From Pseudomonas viridiflava (GTDB lineage Bacteria; Pseudomonadota; Gammaproteobacteria; Pseudomonadales; Pseudomonadaceae): 64,000 bases of DNA. The stretch is from positions 131,191 to 195,190 of the forward strand of contig NZ_LKEH01000027.1 in the NCBI RefSeq assembly GCF_001642795.1, written 5' to 3'. Under the pieces are notes generated by a model that searched no databases, was not told the DNA's origin, and worked only from the letters and a program-made list of their open reading frames with translations. Positions 60,666 to 64,000 of the stretch are shown here, one piece after another (position 1 is the stretch's first letter; every line of letters begins with the position of its first letter). Position numbers and translations under genes: made by a program.

Positions 60666-61520
60666 ATGACGACTCCTAAACCTGTAGCACTGGTGACCGG
60701 CGCTTCTTCCGGCATCGGCGAAGCCACTGCCAATGCGCTCGTTGCGGCAGGCTATACCGTGTACGGAACCAGCCGGAAAGGGAATCAGAGCGGACAGCGT
60801 AACTTTTCGATGCTGGCCCTCGATGTGACGGACGATGCGTCCGTCGAGGCGGCGATCAAGGAACTGCTGGTGCTGGAAGGGCGTATCGACCTGCTGGTCA
60901 ACAACGCCGGATTCGGACTTGCGCCTGCAGCAGCTGAAGAGAGCTCGATCGAGCAGGCCAAGGCGATCTTCGATACCAACTTTCTGGGCATTGTGCGCAC
61001 CACTCGTGCGGTCGTACCGCACATGCGTCGGCAGGGAGGCGGCCGAATCATCAACATCGGCTCCATTCTGGGCATCGTGCCGGTGCCGTTCGTGGCGTTG
61101 TATGCGGCCAGCAAGCATGCGGTGGAAGGGTACTCGGAATCTCTGGATCACGAATTGCGCACCTTTGGCATCCGGGTCACGATCATCGAGCCTGGCTATA
61201 CCAAGACCTCGTTCGAAACCAACAACCTCGAAGCCGACGCCAAGCTTGAGCTCTATCAGGACGTGCGGGCCAGGGTGTCCAAAGCGGTCAACCACGCCAT
61301 GGCCAATGCCGACAGCCCGGAGGTAGTCGCCCAGGTGGTGCTCAAGGCTGCGCGTGCCGAGCGTCCGAAGCTGCGTTATACCGCCGGTAAAACCGCTGGC
61401 CAGTTTCAATTCATGCGCCGCTTTGCGCCAGCGGGTTTTCTGGATGCGGCCATCCGCAAGAACCTGAAACTGGACGCAAAATCACCTTCGCAGGCACGCA
61501 CGTCTCACCAGCCAAGTTGA
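60666..61520 (+). CDS. Short-chain dehydrogenase/reductase
   Basis: This 284-residue SDR oxidoreductase has the cofactor motif TGASSGIGEATA (about 11-22), NNAGFG, a catalytic serine near NIGSILG, and the YAASK catalytic pair (YxxxK, near residue 148). The basic residue in GTSRKG suggests NADP(H) preference. AAGGA precedes the ATG at 60666. The substrate is unknown. It is the third gene after the AraC-type regulator and may belong to an aldehyde- or ketone-detoxification set. Confidence 0.9.
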   Translation: MTTPKPVALVTGASSGIGEATANALVAAGYTVYGTSRKGNQSGQRNFSMLALDVTDDASVEAAIKELLVLEGRIDLLVNNAGFGLAPAAAEESSIEQAKAIFDTNFLGIVRTTRAVVPHMRRQGGGRIINIGSILGIVPVPFVALYAASKHAVEGYSESLDHELRTFGIRVTIIEPGYTKTSFETNNLEADAKLELYQDVRARVSKAVNHAMANADSPEVVAQVVLKAARAERPKLRYTAGKTAGQFQFMRRFAPAGFLDAAIRKNLKLDAKSPSQARTSHQPS

Positions 61521-61610
61521 TCCGGCCGGCATCGCCCGATCAATCCCTGTTCGCCAGACGCGCGTTTACTCACTACAGTGGTTCCCGATGGCAACTTCAG
61601 GAGGAGCCCG

Positions 61611-62330
61611 ATGACGCTTCCAAAAGCGCTGGCGTTTGATGTCTTCGGTACAGTGGTTGACTGGCATTCGGGTATTGCCCGCGAAACCGCAGCGTTTCTG
61701 GCGAACAACCTGCCTTCGGTCAGCCCGGCCGAGTTCGCGTTGCAGTGGCGCAAGCTGTACGCCCCGGCAATGCGCGAGTGCATCAATGAGGCAAGAGGCT
61801 TCGTGGTGCTGGACACCTTGCACCACGAGACGCTGCAACAGCTGTTGACGACCCACGGCCTGAACGTCGGCCGGATTCAGCCCGATGAGTTATGGCGGCT
61901 CGCCCATGCCTGGCGCCGACTGGATCCCTGGCCCGATGTGCCTGAAGGGCTGGTGCGACTGCGCGAGCGTCTGCCTGTCGTGACCCTGTCCAACGCCAAC
62001 GTCGAGCTGATGATCGCGATGAACCGCTACAACGGCTTGCAGTGGGACGCCTTGCTGGGCGCTGAATTTGCCCAGACCTACAAACCGGAGCCTGCCGCCT
62101 ACCTGACGACAGTCGATGCCCTGGGCCTGAAACCCCAGCAGTTATGTCTGGTGGCGTGCCATCACAGCGATCTGGCGGCAGCCAGGGATTGCGGCCTGAT
62201 GACGGCTTTTGTCCATCGGCCCATGGAGTACGGTGGAGCGCCCGCGCCCGACGCGGATTATGCCCAGGACTGGGACTACGAAGCCGACAGTCTCATCGAT
62301 CTCGCCCGGCAGCTTTGCACCGCACCCTGA
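61611..62330 (+). CDS. Haloacid dehalogenase type II (HAD superfamily)
   Basis: This 239-residue L-2-haloacid dehalogenase-like protein has the nucleophile aspartate in AFDVFGTVVDWHSGI (near residue 10), motif II TLSNANVELM, a lysine in TYKPEPAAYL, and motif IV CHHSDLAAARDCGL. It would hydrolyse 2-haloalkanoates by a covalent ester, though some homologues are phosphatases. The ATG at 61611 follows GGAGGAG. It lies between the SDR and an OPT transporter with no obvious metabolic link. Confidence 0.88.
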   Translation: MTLPKALAFDVFGTVVDWHSGIARETAAFLANNLPSVSPAEFALQWRKLYAPAMRECINEARGFVVLDTLHHETLQQLLTTHGLNVGRIQPDELWRLAHAWRRLDPWPDVPEGLVRLRERLPVVTLSNANVELMIAMNRYNGLQWDALLGAEFAQTYKPEPAAYLTTVDALGLKPQQLCLVACHHSDLAAARDCGLMTAFVHRPMEYGGAPAPDADYAQDWDYEADSLIDLARQLCTAP

Positions 62331-62410
62331 ACCTTCCGACGATACAGCGCTCACTTGTTAAGCCGCCGCGTTGAGTGACCGCGCTGTCCCATTGCCGATA
62401 AGGAATTCGC

Positions 62411-64000
62411 ATGCACCAAGCCTCGCCATCGCTTTCGTCGACGACTTCGCTGGCCGGACCTGTAGAGCGTGAGCTCAGCCTGCGCGCTGTGGTTACCGGG
62501 ATCGTGCTCGGTATCCTCCTGACGCCTTCCAATGTGTACGCGGGACTCAAGATCGGCTGGTCGTTCAACATGTCGATCATTGCCTTGCTGATCGGCTATG
62601 GCATCTGGCAGGGGCTGGCCCGGCGTTCGAGTACGCAATTGCCCTGGACCCTGCACGAAAGCAACATCAACCAGACGGTCGCTTCTGCCGCCGCATCGAT
62701 CATTTCCGGCGGGCTGGTTGCGCCGATTCCTGCCTACACGCTGCTCACCGGCCAGCAACTGGATGCGATTCCAATGATCGCCTGGGTGTTCTCGGTGAGT
62801 TTTCTGGGCATCTGGATCGCCTGGTACCTGCGCCCCTCGCTGCTCAACGACAAGGCGCTGAAGTTTCCCGAGGGCATGGCGACGCTGGAAACCCTGCTGC
62901 ACATCTATAACCACGGCCATGAAGCCGCAACACGTCTCAAAGTGCTGCTGAGCGCTGCATTGCTGTCGGCATCGGTCAAGTGGGTCGACACTTTCATGTG
63001 GGCCTTGCCACGCTGGTCGCCGAACGCACAGCTGGAGCGTCTGACCTTTACTGCGGACCCCTCGCTGCTGCTGGTGGGCTTTGGCGCGATCATCGGCATT
63101 CGCGTGGGTCTGACGTTGCTGCTCGGTGCCGCTCTGGCATGGGGCGGGCTGGCGCCCTGGCTGCTGGAACAGGGGCTGGTGCAGTTGCCGCCCGACAGCA
63201 GCGGACCACAGTTCGCCGCGCTGGTGGAGTGGTTACTGTGGCCGGGCGTGAGCCTGATGGTCTGCTCGACACTCGCGTCGCTGGCGATACGGCTTTGGTC
63301 ACTGCACAAAACCACCCGGGCGGAGGGCGGCAAAACCTGGGCCCTGCCAAAGCCTGGACCGGCAGCCGGTTTCGCGCTGGCAATCGTGTTGGTGGTCAGC
63401 CTGCAGGCCCTGTTGTTCGGCATCAATCTGTGGATGGCGCTGCTGACCATTCCATTGGCCATCTGCCTGGCCGCAGTGGCTGCCCGAGTGGTCGGTGCCA
63501 CTGGCATTCCACCCATCGGCGCCATCGGACAGTTGTCCCAGTTGAGCTTCGGCATCGTCGCACCGGGTCAGGTGCCGATCAACCTGATGAGCGCCAACAC
63601 CGCAGGCGGTTCGGCCGGGCAGTGCACTGACCTGATGAACGACTTCAAGGTCGGCCGCGCCATCGGTGCAACGCCGCGCAAACAATTGATCGCGCAAACT
63701 CTGGGGATCTTCGTTGGCAGCATCGTTGGCGTGTTCGCCTATCTGGCCCTGATCCCCGACCCGCAGAACATGCTGCTCACCGAAGAATGGCCTGCGCCCG
63801 CCGTCGCTACCTGGAAAGCCGTGGCACAAACCCTGACCCACGGGCTGGACTCGCTTTCCACGAGCATCCGCTGGGCGATCTTCATCGGCGGCCTGGCAGG
63901 GCTGCTGCTGGGCATTCTCGACAGTGTGTTGTCCACACGCCGCGCCAGATTCCTCCCCAGCACCGCCGCGCTGGGTCTGGCCTTCGTACTGCCGGCATCG
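62411..64000 (+). CDS. OPT-family oligopeptide/metal-chelate transporter (3' end beyond window)
   Basis: The frame is open for 530 codons from the ATG at 62411 to the window edge, with no stop. AAGGA lies 8 bases before the start. The protein is highly hydrophobic with many membrane helices. Segments such as GIVLGILLTPSNVYAGLKIG, NQTVASAAASIISGG, FPEGMATLETLL and MSANTAGGSAGQCTDLMNDF are typical of the OPT/YSL family, which imports oligopeptides or metal chelates with protons. The C-terminal part lies outside the window. Confidence 0.9.
   Translation, partial: MHQASPSLSSTTSLAGPVERELSLRAVVTGIVLGILLTPSNVYAGLKIGWSFNMSIIALLIGYGIWQGLARRSSTQLPWTLHESNINQTVASAAASIISGGLVAPIPAYTLLTGQQLDAIPMIAWVFSVSFLGIWIAWYLRPSLLNDKALKFPEGMATLETLLHIYNHGHEAATRLKVLLSAALLSASVKWVDTFMWALPRWSPNAQLERLTFTADPSLLLVGFGAIIGIRVGLTLLLGAALAWGGLAPWLLEQGLVQLPPDSSGPQFAALVEWLLWPGVSLMVCSTLASLAIRLWSLHKTTRAEGGKTWALPKPGPAAGFALAIVLVVSLQALLFGINLWMALLTIPLAICLAAVAARVVGATGIPPIGAIGQLSQLSFGIVAPGQVPINLMSANTAGGSAGQCTDLMNDFKVGRAIGATPRKQLIAQTLGIFVGSIVGVFAYLALIPDPQNMLLTEEWPAPAVATWKAVAQTLTHGLDSLSTSIRWAIFIGGLAGLLLGILDSVLSTRRARFLPSTAALGLAFVLPAS

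Overview
The window is ordinary GC-rich chromosomal DNA from a fluorescent pseudomonad, most likely the Pseudomonas syringae group. The evidence is gene content and order: glgA-treZ-malQ-treY-DUF2934-glgX in one operon, ahpC next to ahpF, a MexEF-OprN type efflux operon, an MvaT nucleoid protein, and a PnuC/NadR-like pair. I saw no rRNA, tRNA, CRISPR array or insertion sequence. The species assignment is inference.

Layout. 0.1-8.9 kb: a small hypothetical gene, a VpsR-like AAA+ regulator with unusual key motifs, a nicotinamide riboside salvage pair, uppP, a DUF1294 membrane protein, a YjbR-like protein, a PcaD-like hydrolase, a LysR regulator with an azoreductase, and a secreted alpha/beta hydrolase. 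9.0-23.1 kb, all on the minus strand: glycogen/trehalose metabolism (glgA, treZ, malQ, treY, DUF2934, glgX), followed without a gap by four overlapping genes: an acyl-CoA dehydrogenase-like protein, a PIG-L deacetylase, a NodS-like methyltransferase and a GT2 glycosyltransferase. 23.6-30.2 kb: a GNAT acetyltransferase, a 57-residue coiled-coil protein, gnd-zwf-HAD phosphatase, and a GH15 glycosidase. 30.2-32.3 kb: AlkB, small conserved proteins and two small lipoproteins. 32.7-41.5 kb: galU, glutathione reductase, an orphan PAS histidine kinase, a divergent KfrA-like/tyrosine-integrase pair, ahpC, ahpF and glyoxalase I. 41.6-50.6 kb: a secreted protein, MvaT, a TPR membrane protein and mexE-mexF-oprN. 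50.7-57.8 kb: a TonB-dependent receptor with its own exbB-exbD-tonB, a divergent ROK regulator and a secreted beta-propeller-like protein. 57.8-64 kb: an AraC regulator divergent from an aldo/keto reductase, an NTF2-like exported protein, an SDR, a haloacid dehalogenase, and an OPT-family transporter cut by the window edge.

How the genes work together. GalU supplies UDP-glucose. The glg/tre operon builds and trims alpha-glucan and converts it to trehalose. The gnd-zwf operon makes NADPH, which the Gor and AhpCF oxidative-stress genes draw on.

The parts most likely to be undescribed are two. The first is the four-gene block after glgX, whose glycosyltransferase, deacetylase and NodS-like methyltransferase parallel the NodC/NodB/NodS logic of Nod-factor synthesis. 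The second is the self-contained receptor-ExbBD-TonB unit, with a 32-bp near-palindrome between the receptor and its ROK regulator. Two more long dyads, in the AraC/aldo-keto reductase and KfrA/integrase divergent intergenic regions, look like regulator operators.
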